A DNA stretch of 64,000 nucleotides from Pteria penguin (GCA_035048485.1 CM068580.1:59818983-59882982); one strand, 5' to 3'; shown: positions 26,501-33,585, numbered from the stretch's first letter. Notes: generated by a model from the letters alone, not told the origin. A program made the numbers and translations.

Positions 26501-29500
26501 TATACTATGATTTATAACCGTGTGACCTACATGTAGAAAAATGCTTACCGTACCCATTACAGTGATTCACGTGTTTGTTCCTTGTGATATTCCCATTCAT
26601 GTATTAATTAATGACCTTGACCATCACGTTAGGCCAACATTTAAAGAAATGTTATTGTAGCTATACTGTTTGAGTCTTAGGAGGAAGGTCACATCATGTG
26701 TGTTTGATGTTGTTGGATCTTTCCAATGATATCCTAATAGATCTTCCCATTGATACCCTGATTTATGACCTTGTTATGTTGTCTGCAACTTTCCCTTTTC
26801 ATACGCCCGTCTTTAGATGGGATGTATTATGGTATGGTGATGTCCGTCTGTCCATACATCCATATGTCTGTCTGCTTTATCACGCAATAATGTGAATTTG
26901 CATCAAAGGATTTTTGTGATATTTTTACCTGATGCTAAGACTTTGGAGAGGAAGATGCCTTTCGATTTCAGAATCATCCAATTTGAATTTACAGTGTTAC
27001 AGGACTTTGATATTTTTTTTTAATATGTTTATGTAGCATGAGTTCCTATGGCTTGTGATAACTTGAGTTTACTTGAAAAGCTTTTCGTTATATTTTTACC
27101 AGATGCAAAGATTATGAAGAGGAAGACGCCTTTTGATTTTCAGGTGCATCCAATTTGAAATTAAGGGACTTGGATTTTTTATCACATGTATATATAGCAT
27201 GACTTTATATAGCTCGCAATAACTTCAGTTTACATCAAAGGCTTTTTGTGATATTTTTACCTAATGCTAAGATTTTGGAGAGGAAGGCCTCTTTTGATTT
27301 TCAGATTTATCCAATTTGAACTTTCGTGGGAGTTACTGGACCTCGATTTTTTGTTAAACATGCTTTTATATCATGACTTCCTTTTCCTCCCCTTGAAACT
27401 AAGCAATGGGCGTATTAAGCCACACTAGGCATTGCTCTTGTTTTAAGATGATAATCCAGACAGACACCAGGACAAGGGGACAACATACCTTTCGCATCCC
27501 AACAGCGGAAAAGGATGTATACCGGTTCTCCTTCTTCCCGCGTACCATCAGGGATTGGAACAGACTTCCATCAGCAATGACGTCAGCATGTTCCTTGGAG
27601 GACTACCGGACTGCAATGGGCAACATAACACCTGCCCACTTCAGCTTAAGATGAGGATCAAAGATTTTAACTTTTTAACTGTACCATACTGCCCTGTGGG
27701 GCTTTTATCTTGACTGCCACATGAAGTATAACGCTCAACTTTTGAGTACACTTCGTATTGGATGAAGAAGAAGAAGAAGATGTCTTCATCAAGAAGTTTG
27801 TTGCCCCAAGGCATGGTGTTCCACAAACAAGTCTTGTTCCTGTGTATAATGATGAAAGTATTTATCTTGGGGTTCAAATTCAAAATTGACCTTGGTACAA
27901 TTGAATGTTTAATTGCCTTTTGCTACTAGACTAATGGTACATATTTAACCACAGGGCTTTCGGCTCATTGGTCCCCCTCCCCTCAATTATACCAATATAA
28001 GAAGGAAGGATAAAACTTCCAATTTGCTGATATTACACCTCTTCCCGCTGGTTGCTTTACACCGTAGCGATGAGTCTGACCTGATTAACTTCTTGGTGTC
28101 TGACAAAACTTTTTTCAGCAAAATACAGAGTTCCGATGCTCACCATGCCCTTAGTTTTGCATGGATATGGACAATTTATATAAAGATATGTAGATAAATA
28201 TGTCTGCTTTTATTTGATACCAAGTTTGAGACAATTTGACAAGATTTTAAAAAGTTCTAAGAAGCATACGGGAGGAGGTGTACTTTTGCCAAATTGGAAG
28301 TTCTATCTCTTCTTCCTATACTAGTATAATTAAGGGGAGGACCAATGGGCAAAATGCCCTGTGATTTAGCTTCTTGTTACTAAATATACATGAAACATTA
28401 TATATTCATTTACATCTTATTGTGCCAACCATGTAGAAAATAGTCATAATTGTAAATTTCTGTAGATTTTCAAGTACAGGGTTTGTGGATCAGGTATTGA
28501 TCCAGTGATAATCTGATTTTACATTCGGATATACACGAAAAGTGTCCCCGCCCTGGGCACACCTGTGGCTTGGCAGGTAAAAGATCCCTCACTGCTTTGG
28601 GTGGGTCTGTTGCAAAGGTAGAAATTCCTATGCAGAGCATCAGGCAGATGCCGTCACCATGTACGTGAAATAGCCATAAAACAGTAATCAATCATGAAAA
28701 GTGGTTGAAAAAAAGTTTTATCTGAATGATTTAATTCATGCTTCATGTATAATGAAAATTTTGTATTTTGTAGCTGCATCATCCCACTGCTGTGATCCCT
28801 TTCAGAAATGATGGTACACCAAATCTCAGAATGCTAGTCTTGGTAAGCATGTAAGGTTTTCAAGAAAATATGATATTCTTTTGTGACTTGGCTATGTGAT
28901 TTACAAAAAAATAAAAAGGTTTTATGTGTCACACTGACTTCGAGTTTTAGTTCCTTCAAGGTCAGAATATAAATGACTTTTAATTAAGTGTAATTTCTGC
29001 ATTGTAGATTGATGCTGTGTATGGGTCAAAGGGCTAAAAATTAGGGCATTTCCTTATGTTCATCCATAAATAGGTCAAATGGCTAACTCACTTGAATAAC
29101 GACAGTATCGGCTAACTCACTTGAATAACGACAGTATTGTTTACCTATATACAAGTAGTAATCAAATTAAATGTTTATATTGTAATTAAATGATTATGAA
29201 GCCTCATGCAGTGGCTTGTGTCAGCCTTCCTATAATGTCTATTTTTTTAACAGGCAGTTATTGCCTGTCTTACTTGTGAAATCAGCTGTCACTTTGTAAA
29301 TACTTTACCCAAAGGGCAAATTGGCTACTGATCTTATCTAGGACTGGTATCTGTAATTTAGCAGAATGCTCAGGTAAATTTATCGAATCATAATAGAAAT
29401 GATTGCTGCAAGTGTGATGTCATTGGATCTTTGGCATTTTTGTCACCATAACAATTAGCAAATGCACACAGATTACTCTTATTGTATCTGTTCATTTTCA

Positions 29501-32500
29501 AAACCGTCATCAATATTGTCTACAATTTGTTCTTCGTTATCAGATATAACTTCTGGAATATTGCTTATATTGGTTTTAAGAAAGCCACTAATGATAATTG
29601 ACATAGGAACGGCTGCTCAAGCGTCCCTTCACCCACTGCACAATGGTTGTGCATGATGCATGTTACATTCTGCCTTTTTAGTAAATGAATGTTCACCATC
29701 ACACATATCTAATTAAACTAATTATCGGTAAATAAAACCATGTGTGCATAGCTTAAAATTACACAAATTATCAATTTGGAAATTCTTTATAGTTTCACCT
29801 TTTTATACTTGCTTCACCTATTTAGTACAAAAGATGACATCGTATATTTGAACCATATGTTGGTCGAACCATTCTATAGGTTGAGGGGTCTTTGCTAATA
29901 AAGAAAATTATCGACCAATAGTCTGGAAATTATGGTATATGTAATGATTTTAAATTTTAAAATTAATCTTGCTATATTTCTTTTAATTCAGGATAAGAGC
30001 ACAGTGGACATTGTTTACCAGCTGCTGTCTATGTCCACTATACAGGCTTCCACAGTTTTGAAGTGTGGCTACCTGACCAGGATGATTCGCGATACTCCAT
30101 CATCCACCCCAGTCTCCAACCCTTCATCATTACAAAATACTAGGTCAGTGCACGTCAAACATGGTATGTGAGTGACCTTTTTGTCGTAAGACACGAAAGG
30201 GATTCAGATCAATCAGTTGGCATGAAAAACGCATAAATTGGAAGAAATGTATTTTGGTTAAAATGTCTGAACTTTGTGGAAGTTAAACTTTTGAAGTTTG
30301 TACAATTTTGTATACCTCTTGTAAGTAACAATGTGCAGTTGAATTTTTATATATATATTTTGTTTCCTTTAGGTCCCCTACACCTGACATTCAGGTACAA
30401 AGCCCAACAGAAGACTCCTCCACAGGTAATATGAATGAGGTGGTCTGCATTCCAGATGCCACATGTGTCCCTCCGATGACTTCACCAACTCAAGGGACAG
30501 ATACTGATGACCATTCCAGTATGGTTGAAATGATGTCACCAAAGCTTGCCACTATCAACACGGCCGATAGCTCAGAAGTCCATGTCGGTACATCTGATCA
30601 AGTAGATCCTGAGTGTTCAACAGTCCAGATTAATTCCACAAATCCTCTTCTTGAATCCTCTTCAGAAGAAACTTTGACAGGTGGTGAAGTATATTCGGCC
30701 CAGATGAATGAATTGGCTGATTGTTTAGCCAAACTTTCTCCTGTATCTGATCGAAGTGGCATTTTGGCCTCACCTGGACAGCTGTCTGACAAAAGTGTCA
30801 TGAACAGAAGTAATGAAGAAAATGCGAACACAGAGTCTACTGCATGCCATTCAACTTTTATGATGCCAGGCGATAAAACATTATCTACAAACATTTTGAA
30901 TGAGCAAAGTTCATATGGGTTACATGCCCAGGAAGAAGAGAACTTAAACATTGCTTCTGAAGTTGAACTAGAGGCAGTTGCTTCATCGTCATCCTGTAAA
31001 CTGACTGAAGATAGCAAGATGCAGAGCAGTGCAGTTTTACTTTGTCAGGAGGATACCATAAATCAGGATTTGCTGACCCCTGTTTCTAAAAGCTCTGAAG
31101 GGAGTACATGTAGTTTGTACACTCCTGTATTATCAGTTTCAGAGCGAGGAGATGGCAGCTCTGTTAGTTATGATCAGGAAGCAGTCGTTTCTTCTGCAAG
31201 CTGTGGTGCTGACTGTTTAGTGTCTCCACAGGATGATCAAATGACCTCAGAAGTTGGCGTTAAAGAGTCAGGTGACTTGGCCTCAATGCTTCATTGTGAT
31301 GTATCTTCTAACAAGTCTCCTACAAACAAATCTGTAGCAAAAACGCTAGCAGCTAATTTAGACAGTAAGTTTTCTTTTGATTTTAATGTTCCTTGTCAGA
31401 ATACTCCATGGTCATAGTTTTTTGGACTGTCTGACGGTTGGTCTTGGGACACTAGTCTTGCTATTAATTTGTTGATTCGGGGTATTTTTGTTTAACAAAC
31501 ACATATTGTATGTTTTCTAAACCTCGTTTTCAAGCTATTGTGTAGGGAAACGGGCTAGATCACTGTCCTGAAAGTCCAAGTACTTATGGTAAGAATCCGA
31601 TTTTGGGTATTTGGATAGGTTTGCCTTCTACATTGAACAAATTAGTTGGATTTTTCCAATAACGTGCTTTCTCCATCACTTCAGGCTGAGTGCCTCTTAT
31701 TGGATAAGGTACATGTGATACTTGCGTGGTATTGAACAAGGAATGAACAAAAGTAAGGAAGAGAACTTTGTGTATGTTTGGTTTGTTTTTGACTTTTAGA
31801 TTTTTGCCTGAGAGGATTTGTTGCTGCCAAGGGCAGAGAGTAGAAGATTTATCCAGTTTATTTATTGGATTGTATGTTGAACCTTATCAGAGCCCCAACA
31901 TTGATGCAGGTGCCCTATAGATATCATGTCTTGTCTGTCTGTCTGTCAGTCACTTTGCCAACACTTTGGTTGTGATGCAATAATTCAAAACGTTTGTGAC
32001 CAATGGGTTTCAAATTTCTCTCACACATGCAGAATAATAGCAGAAACTCTGATTTCTTAGTCAAAAGTCCAATTTGCACAGCAAAGCCCTTTGTGCCTTT
32101 GTCAGTTTGGTAGTACTTGCAGCTTAATATTAATCATGAATTATATGTGCTTGTAATTTGAAAATATGTCTTTGGCAGTTAACAACTTTATATTCTTTTC
32201 TTCAGTGTTAAATAGGTAAGATTATTTTATGTTACGTCTGGGGAGTAAGCAGATAATTTTGTAGATGTACAGAAGATATGTAGAGAAAGTACAAAGATAT
32301 ATGAATTATAAACAGTTGAAACTTGTTAATTTAGAGGGTTACTTGCCCAAAGAATAAACTTTGACTTCTCTCGTAATGCCAGGTTATTGGTAAACTTTAT
32401 CACTATGCATGTGCTGTGTTACGACGTCATTTTCCTCAAATCATGACTGCTACTCACTACTAGATTCTACACTATGTCAGACAATAATATTGAAATTAAT

Positions 32501-33355
32501 GTGTGTAAGGAGGAAATAAGGTGTTGAGATCTTTTAAGTCAACTGTGAGACCAGCAGAATTTTAAGTTTATAATATTTCACTTATCCAAAGTTAATTTGC
32601 TCACTATATAAAAGAAAAAAATCTAGACTAACGGAAAATTTCTCCTCATCTAAAAGTTGGAGTTGACAGAGCTAAGTTACCAAGTTTAAACTAAATATAT
32701 ATATATAGGTGTAGAATAGTAAAGTGTGCTAATATGTGTAAGTTATTCTTTCAAAGTTTGTGTATATATTTCTTTTTTTTTGCTTTTAAATCCCCTTTTT
32801 TCTTGTCATTATTTATCTTACTTTCGCATTAGTATTGCTGTCTGTAAACCTTCTCCAAGCCTACGTAATCCATGTGACTGTCAAGCAGTAGCATTATTTC
32901 ATCACTAAAGCTTATGTCTATTAATACTAAATATTATGAATACTTAAATTAACTCTAATGTCTATTAATGATAAATGCAATAACAAACTTGAAATTTTCA
33001 AATCTTATTGTGGTCATGGATCCAAATGCAGTGGATTTACGTCCTGTACTATAATTTATGACAATGGAAGTAAGGTCAGAAATGCAGATCAGATTAACTA
33101 CGATAAAGATCATCAAACTTTTTAAATTTCATGATGTATCCTCAGAGGTATATTTTTGGTACTTTGAATTTGCTGTCATAATAATGAAAAATAGGGCTAG
33201 TGCAAGGATGTAACTAGAAAGTTATTTGTTTCTAGCTAATTTTTGTTGTGTTTTCAGTGATTAAGGAGTTGACCAGTCCACGATCCTATTTGAAGACCGA
33301 GATGGACTCTCCTTTACAGCGCCTTATGAGAGGAAGTAAACCTGATCCGAAGTAG
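1621..33355 (+). CDS. STK31: STK31/TDRD8 orthologue, Tudor domain plus degenerate kinase (5' partial)
   Basis: Joined exons: 1621-1695, 2354-2503, 4369-5036, 8015-8165, 8408-8451, 9321-9486, 12364-12486, 13106-13210, 13737-13826, 14312-14428, 19305-19553, 21668-21766, 22351-22431, 22939-23052, 23997-24122, 24588-24671, 24806-24955, 25757-25897, 28774-28842, 29992-30143, 30373-31364, 33258-33355. They sum to 4044 nt, divisible by three, with one terminal stop. Domain order is Tudor, SNase-like half, Asn-rich linker, coiled coils, kinase-like domain, Ser/Thr-rich tail. Order and short motifs (CWYRCKV, YIDYGNTE, SLKNQIRHK, FIHGDVNPQN) match animal STK31, a germ-cell Tudor protein linked to piRNA pathway components; function here is inferred from the family. 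The mammalian protein is about 1000 residues; this one is longer because of the linker and tail. The start codon is outside the window. All exons are predicted from splice signals and need transcript support. Confidence 0.93.
2931..3761 (+). repeat. Hairpin-headed interspersed repeat with internal ~140-bp tandem units
   Basis: The element starts with an imperfect palindrome (TATACCCCC ... GGGGAGGTGTATA), has GTCTGTCTGTTGGTCTGTCC soon after, then five degenerate units of about 140 bp around CTACACATGTGTATTCCTTG and CATAACTTTTGAACC. It ends with a stem-loop (GTCC CGCTA GGAC), a short spacer and CTAGTT. The 3' end is shared with the copy ending at 23901. The layout resembles non-autonomous Helentron-like (HINE/DINE-1 type) elements, which is an inference. 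It sits in a STK31 intron. Confidence 0.7.
3808..4084 (+). repeat. tRNA-derived SINE, full length
   Basis: Head at 3808 with A box TGGCCTAGTGG and a TTTCGATTCC-type B box, the conserved GATGAGACAGTAAAAACCGA block, the GTCACCATATA block and a terminal AATCAATCAATCAA tract. Same family as the copy at 1289. No clear target duplication was seen. Confidence 0.88.
4118..4303 (+). repeat. Diverged SINE copy
   Basis: Starts inside the tRNA-like head (CTCGAGAGGTTCTGG) and keeps recognisable pieces of the body (TTGGATTAGACGGTAAAA, GCAATGCACCAGACAGGTGC, GTCACCATATAAGTGAAAT) but is much more diverged than the neighbouring copy. It ends only 65 bp before the acceptor of the next STK31 exon. Confidence 0.7.
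4369..5036 (+). CDS. STK31: STK31 exon: SNase-like half of the extended Tudor domain and Asn-rich linker
   Basis: The exon follows CATCTATAG and ends at CAAAG|GTATGT, leaving two bases. Its first ~55 codons (GKKFVKQLVEG ... IEEGFAYSRVS) match the SNase-like strand-helix unit that packs against Tudor in STK31 and other germline Tudor proteins. The rest is low complexity: near 4783-4865 an 18-bp DNA unit coding NNFGNN-type hexapeptides repeats several times, followed by a Gln-rich end. This linker is far longer than the equivalent in vertebrate STK31, as I recall it. The exon's end was chosen by phase with the exon at 8015. Confidence 0.88.
5676..6445. mobile_element. Non-autonomous inverted-repeat DNA transposon (~770 bp)
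   Basis: The ends are inverted repeats: TTTCACACTATAACAAA at about 5679 and its complement TTTGTTATAGTGTGAAA at about 6424. Outer bases (GGC / ACACC) also approximately mirror. The interior is packed with CGTA, TACG, GTATGC and CATACG motifs and is richer in CpG than the surroundings. Open frames within it (for example 5717-6052) resemble no transposase, so it is read as a MITE-like element. The superfamily is uncertain. Confidence 0.65.
6962..7030 (+). repeat. Possible diverged tRNA-like SINE head
   Basis: A 65-bp stretch reads like a decayed tRNA head (GTGGTTAAATGGATGAGG as A box region, GACCTAGAGGTCGCTAG and TTTGACTCC as B box region) but no SINE body follows. It is weak on its own and may be chance or the 5' remnant of a SINE. 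Confidence 0.35.
7173..7664 (-). mobile_element. Truncated Tigger/pogo-like DNA transposon copy
   Basis: Begins with CAGTGCCCGCTACTTAATTG after a TA. It then matches, for nearly 500 bp and on the opposite strand, the right half of the element at 15055-17233. Shared stretches include ATTGAATAAGATGCTGA, CATCAAATCT.TTGAAAATC, TTAGAGATAAATGGTTTCAC and the CGTCCACCTACTC segment. The other end is missing; a SINE tail joins at about 7669. Only scraps of the transposase reading frame remain. Confidence 0.75.
7669..7740 (+). repeat. SINE 3' fragment
   Basis: A 5'-truncated copy consisting of TCAGGCAGATGCC, the CATATAAATGAAATAATTG block, AGTGACATAAAACAATAATC and an AATC-type tail. It abuts the truncated Tigger-like copy. 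Confidence 0.75.
8015..8451 (+). CDS. STK31: STK31 exons opening the coiled-coil region (8015-8165, 8408-8451)
   Basis: The first exon (after TTTAAG, donor AAG|GTATTG) reads EQALQDEVNRKKREVDKLSA and onward, strongly charged heptad-like sequence. The second is a 44-bp micro-exon (after TTGTAG, donor CAG|GTATGA) coding IHNVIGLTKKVRKV. The micro-exon is needed because the first exon ends in phase 0 while the exon at 9321 needs two incoming bases; it supplies exactly those. Without it the frame would break, which is the main argument for its reality. Confidence 0.8.
8534..8785 (+). repeat. Hairpin-headed interspersed repeat (short)
   Basis: Opens with the palindrome ATGCCCCTGGATCG...GGGGGCAT, followed by TTTTTGTCCCATCTGTTTG, a body with TTGAACCATGAAAGA and GACCTTTTGACCTTGACAG, then GAGGGCATTAGTG (inverse of the head), a loose stem-loop and CATCTTGTT. 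The head/tail inverted match and CTTGTT ending agree with the other elements of this architecture in the window. Confidence 0.7.
9118..9235 (-). repeat. Decayed SINE 5' half, reverse orientation
   Basis: Read on the minus strand this contains the tRNA-like B box region and the GATGAGACAGTAAAA..CCGAGG-like block (seen on + as CCTCAGATTTTACTGTCTCATC) of the main SINE family, with many substitutions. It lies 85 bp upstream of the STK31 exon at 9321. Confidence 0.6.
9321..9486 (+). CDS. STK31: STK31 exon whose 3' end is the source of the 79-bp array
   Basis: After TTTACAG it reads QQFPTGRASGLEEAINVALS to the end MYRALQTEICNCVDE. The donor is GATGAG|GTGAGT at 9486. It joins in phase 0 to SELETLVANRD at 12364, matching the collinear region of vertebrate STK31. 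Use of any later donor copy would add an in-frame stop 33 nt past 9486, so 9486 is the only donor preserving the protein. The last 45 bp recur 20 more times downstream. Confidence 0.88.
9442..11155 (+). repeat. 21-copy tandem array of a 79-bp exon-intron boundary unit
   Basis: Units start at 9442, 9521, 9600 and then every 79 bp to 10627, and at 10778, 10857, 10936, 11015 and 11095 (one unit is 80 bp). Each unit is 45 bp of exon sequence (ATGTACAGAGCCCTACAG ... GATGAG) plus 34 bp of intron (GTGAGTGTGTATCC ... AATAGT). Twenty of 21 keep GAG|GTGAGT; the unit at 10778 has GTGAAA. Variants GTGAGTTTGT and TTTGTCACTAGT recur at 316-bp spacing, suggesting blocks of four units were amplified. Copies are nearly identical, so the array is young. 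Confidence 0.97.
10706..10770 (+). repeat. 5'-truncated SINE inserted into the 79-bp array
   Basis: The last ~65 bp of the main SINE family (GCCGTCACCATATACGTG, TATTCGTGGTGTGACG, AATC repeats) interrupts the array between units. TCAATAGT occurs on both sides (ending at 10705 and at 10777), consistent with an 8-bp target duplication. The insertion therefore post-dates at least part of the array. Confidence 0.85.
11274..11374. promoter_or_regulatory. Cluster of three TGACGTCA palindromes
   Basis: Perfect 8-bp CRE-type sequences lie at 11274-11281, 11347-11354 and 11367-11374, embedded in similar surroundings (ACTATT / AATAGT), so they may simply be arms of a fold-back repeat. CREB/ATF binding is the known role of this motif; function in this intron is not shown. 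A further copy is at 17557-17564. Confidence 0.3.
11482..11613. mobile_element. Short fold-back MITE-like element
   Basis: Left arm GTTACATAGTCATTCGGTG... and right arm ...ATTGAATTACTATGTAAC form ~42-bp inverted repeats with few mismatches (ACTGGGTATGGGATGATACA against TGTATCATCCCACACCCAGT), separated by about 47 bp. It has no coding capacity. The rest of the intron to 12363 shows nothing recognisable. Confidence 0.75.
12364..14428 (+). CDS. STK31: STK31 coiled-coil exons (12364-12486, 13106-13210, 13737-13826, 14312-14428)
   Basis: All four exons are phase 0. They read in order LEKMKLYGKLDEFISEVSE, LQRLKTDYKEYLQTS ... GFKDWK, GKKEAEFKHVRDNTD and MLRLDCETEEDTKSD ... LGITDM. This is collinear with the central helical region of vertebrate STK31 (KLY..EDFI.EV, FYDWK, EEFTSVR). 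The last exon is best ended at GATATG|GCAAGT, a GC donor, because the frame then joins HNSGDVSFVAS at 19305 in phase and in register with the family. No GT donor nearby gives this. Confidence 0.85.
13841..13980 (-). repeat. SINE, partial, reverse orientation
   Basis: Reverse copy of the main family containing tail (GATTGATTGGTAATTG), GGTGACGGCATCTGCCTGAT and CCTTTGCAACGGATC blocks and ending within ACGTGCCACG, so the tRNA-like head is missing. It begins 15 bp after the donor of the exon ending at 13826. Confidence 0.8.
16155..17068 (-). mobile_element. hAT-type transposon remnant with 8-bp target duplication, nested in the Tigger-like element
   Basis: The 8-bp direct repeat GTTTTGAC lies at 16147-16154 and 17069-17076. 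Ends are TAGGACTGGG and the complement of CGCTCAGCCCTA (TAGGGCTGAG), typical hAT termini. Minus-strand coding: 16957-16745 is a BED zinc finger (SQVWDHFDF, CKLC, HLKRKH), and 16620-16429 matches the start of the hAT catalytic region (RLYSVVENEGFK, PSQRHFADNVIPKLY). Everything after IALTTDS is missing and the frame is broken between the two parts, so it cannot code for an active transposase. Confidence 0.88.
16429..16957 (-). pseudogene. ZBED/hAT transposase 5' fragment
   Basis: A 70-codon frame (16957-16745) encodes an N-terminal BED finger with the C-x2-C and H-x4-H arrangement (CKLC ... HLKRKH). It runs on, with a stop, through a low-complexity linker to a second 63-codon frame ending in LTTDS. 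The family protein is usually 600-700 residues; only about the first quarter survives. The downstream RNase H fold with its Asp/Asp/Glu triad is absent. Confidence 0.82.
18266..18969. mobile_element. hAT-like inverted-repeat element without coding capacity
   Basis: Ends CAGGGCTCGAAATTAAC (18266) and GTTAGTTTCGAGCCCTG (to 18969) are inverted repeats with one or two mismatches, a form common in hAT elements. Subterminal repeats of CGGACTAA/TTAGTCCG occur near both ends. A perfect 8-bp duplication is not evident (GTTGTGTG against GTGTGTAT), so the insertion may be old. No transposase frame is visible. Confidence 0.7.
19305..19553 (+). CDS. STK31: STK31 coiled-coil exon after the GC-AG intron
   Basis: After TTTACAG it reads HNSGDVSFVASIL through WLDKKPDTSEIL, SRKKAIRSLKNQIRHKEAD to RQDLEE. 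The SLKNQIRHK segment matches the SLKALLRWK region of vertebrate STK31 as I recall it. The chosen donor GAG|GTTGTG is weak, but the next exon begins SDDSDEE, giving LEESDD exactly as in the family. Reading on gives a stop at 19580. Confidence 0.88.
19687..20626. mobile_element. Non-autonomous inverted-repeat element (~940 bp)
   Basis: ACAGTATTCACTCGTGTAT (19687) and the complement of ATACACGAGTGAATACGGT (to about 20626) are inverted ends, followed by AATACGCAC / GTGCGTGTTATACACG. The GCGTATTATACACGAG motif also recurs internally near 19750 and 20525. No transposase frame is recognised. It lies in the STK31 intron 19554-21667. Confidence 0.7.
20861..21536 (+). repeat. Hairpin-headed interspersed repeat with ~130-bp internal units
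   Basis: Head AGGGCCCCGCATTCAGATG...GGGAGCCC, CTGTCTATG/GTCTGTCTT tract, three degenerate internal units with AGGAAGATACCTATACATT and GTCAAAGGTCA, then TGGGGCCCTTCATGACTTTG and TTCTAGTT. GGGCCCC at the head and GGGGCCC near the tail are inverse. A shorter relative is at 31889. Confidence 0.7.
21668..23052 (+). CDS. STK31: STK31 exons linking coiled coil to kinase domain (21668-21766, 22351-22431, 22939-23052)
   Basis: Phase-0 exons reading SDDSDEELRKVISDLADLRF, then GEIARLADLQFPELYLQYQD, then QYNGFVKSGWDIENFSLTP ... MEESMYIQ. They are collinear with the vertebrate segment ending in the leucine-rich stretch and the start of the kinase-like domain. Donors are TTG|GTAAAG, ATT|GTAAGT and CAG|GTACAA. 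At the position where kinases carry the ATP-contacting Lys, this protein reads YIQEYTL, so that Lys seems absent (inference from alignment by eye). Confidence 0.85.
23535..23901 (+). repeat. 3' part of a hairpin-headed repeat, related to 2931-3761
   Basis: Contains GGTCAAAGGTCAAGGTCACT, a T tract with AAAAACTTTAACTTTGA, and the end GGTGCCGTGGGGATATTTG, a GTCC TGTTA GGAC stem-loop and TTCTAGTT. This end is nearly the same as the 3' end at 3761. The 5' head was not found and is probably truncated. Confidence 0.62.
23997..25897 (+). CDS. STK31: STK31 kinase-like exons (23997-24122, 24588-24671, 24806-24955, 25757-25897)
   Basis: Exons read EYTLNDGDHLSREQFLSQL; GDRKACVMSDYAELCLLKDY; ARDITVALADLHKSTFIHGD then VNPQNVAIRP; and VDLYNLGLLIIY. 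The catalytic loop FIHGDVNPQN keeps the His, the catalytic Asp and the Asn of HRDxxxxN. The usual Lys of HRDLK is Asn. The DFG position reads LCPDLSQ, so the metal-binding Asp is displaced or lost, and there is no clear Gly-rich loop. DLY of subdomain IX is present. This looks like a pseudokinase; mammalian STK31 is also degenerate but at other positions, as I recall. Confidence 0.9.
24253..24306. repeat. Perfect 21-bp inverted repeat with 12-nt loop
   Basis: ACAGCTATGTGAAATCC... (24253-24273) is exactly complementary to 24286-24306, with a 12-nt spacer. It may be a very short MITE or its centre. It lies in the intron between the exons ending 24122 and starting 24588. Confidence 0.8.
24985..25341 (+). 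repeat. Hairpin-headed interspersed repeat
   Basis: Head GTCCCCTGCTTTTCGCGAAAGCA contains a TGCTTT/GAAAGCA hairpin, followed by GTCTGTCTGTCTGTC, AAAAACTTTAACCTTGGTC and GACCTACTTC blocks. Near the 3' end GCAGGGGAC is the perfect inverse of the head's GTCCCCTGC. The element ends at GCTTGTT. It starts about 30 bp after the donor of the exon ending 24955. Confidence 0.72.
26026..26222. mobile_element. MITE, same family as 56362-56553
   Basis: The left end TTTTCGTTATACAGAGTTG and right end AGGGAAATAACTCAGTATA ACG are inverted repeats of about 25 bp. The same ends recur at 56362-56553. It has no coding capacity. Confidence 0.65.
26353..26530 (+). repeat. 5' part of a hairpin-headed repeat
   Basis: ATGCCCCCAGATCAG...GGGCAT hairpin, TTGTTTTTGGCATGTCTG tract, then CATAACTTTTGAACC and ATGAAAGATTGGGC. 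It resembles the head of the element at 8534. A 3' end with CTWGTT was not identified, so it is probably truncated. Confidence 0.5.
26799..27442 (+). repeat. Hairpin-headed interspersed repeat with three internal units
   Basis: TCATACGCCCGTCTTTAGATG head with GTCCGTCTGTCCATAC, then three units of about 150-165 bp sharing TTTTTACC.GATGC.AAGA and GGAGAGGAAG, and the end ATGGGCGTATTAAGCCACAC ... GCTCTTGTT. ATACGCCC at the start is the perfect inverse of GGGCGTAT near the end. A LINE fragment follows directly. Confidence 0.72.
27443..27781 (+). mobile_element. 5'-truncated non-LTR retrotransposon (LINE) 3' end
   Basis: The frame to 27654 encodes TRTRGQHTFRIPTAEKDVYR and FSFFPRTIRDWNRLPSAMTS. This is the characteristic C-terminal motif after the reverse transcriptase domain of several animal LINE clades (SFFPRTIR.WN.LP). 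A 3' untranslated part and a (GAA)n tract at about 27766-27780 follow. No reverse transcriptase core is present, so the copy is dead on arrival. Confidence 0.8.
28545..28694 (+). repeat. SINE, 5'-truncated
   Basis: Begins at CCCGCCCTGGGCACACC (end of the tRNA-like head) and includes AAGATCCCTCACTGCTTTG, GCATCAGGCAGATGCCGTCA and the AATC tail, though the GATGAGACAG block is deleted. It lies 80 bp upstream of the exon at 28774. Confidence 0.8.
28774..30143 (+). CDS. STK31: STK31 last kinase-lobe exons (28774-28842, 29992-30143)
   Basis: LHHPTAVIPFRNDGTPNLRM then DKSTVDIVYQLLSMSTIQAS followed by TVLKCGYL. The second segment matches the C-terminal kinase helix region of the family (human MTAEQVLNAECFL, from memory). 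Donors TTG|GTAAGC and TAG|GTCAGT; the second leaves two bases completed by the first base at 30373. A 29-bp duplication (GGCTAACTCACTTGAATAAC...) at 29081-29138 lies in the intron. Confidence 0.82.
30373..31364 (+). CDS. STK31: STK31 Ser/Thr-rich C-terminal exon (992 bp)
   Basis: A single long exon of 330 codons following TTTAG, rich in Ser, Thr, Glu and Asp. It has many SP/TP-type sites, no recognised domain and little hydrophobic core, and is probably disordered. The end GAC A|GTAAGT joins in phase to the last exon at 33258. If the donor is not used, the frame continues 17 codons to a stop at 31415-31417, giving an alternative C terminus. No comparable extension exists in mammalian STK31 as I recall it. 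Confidence 0.8.
31889..32113 (+). repeat. Short relative of the 20861-21536 repeat
   Basis: GAGCCCCAACATTGATGCAG head, CTTGTCTGTCTGTCTGTC tract, and an end (AAGCCCTTTGTGCCTTTGTC AG) that aligns with the end of the 20861 element. It lies in the last STK31 intron. It lacks a clean CTAGTT terminus. Confidence 0.5.
33258..33355 (+). CDS. STK31: STK31 terminal exon and stop codon
   Basis: Follows GTTTTCAG. With one base from the previous exon it reads MIKELTSPRSYLKTEMDSPL QRLM and ends PDPK then TAG (33353-33355). The phase fit and the absence of other long frames nearby support it as the last coding exon. Confidence 0.78.
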
Positions 33356-33585
33356 ACCAAGGAGATAGAGTGATTCAGAAGAGAGTTTATCATGATACAG
33401 AGAGAAATAGTTTTCAACCAGTAGCCATTAAGGAAAGATGCTGATCCTACACAGTTATTGAATGGATAGGCAGCTGAATTTTTTCAGATGCACCTTGCGG
33501 CTGATGTATTTTGTTGTAACGATCTTTCTTATTTAGGTATCTTTCTGTGAAAAAAAAATCGGGTAGTTTTTGTGACAAGTTGTTT

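Noticed and set aside
30598..31017. 139-codon open frame on the minus strand
   Set aside because: It is the reverse of the Ser/Thr-rich STK31 exon; the plus-strand frame is longer, in phase with both neighbours and explains the sequence.
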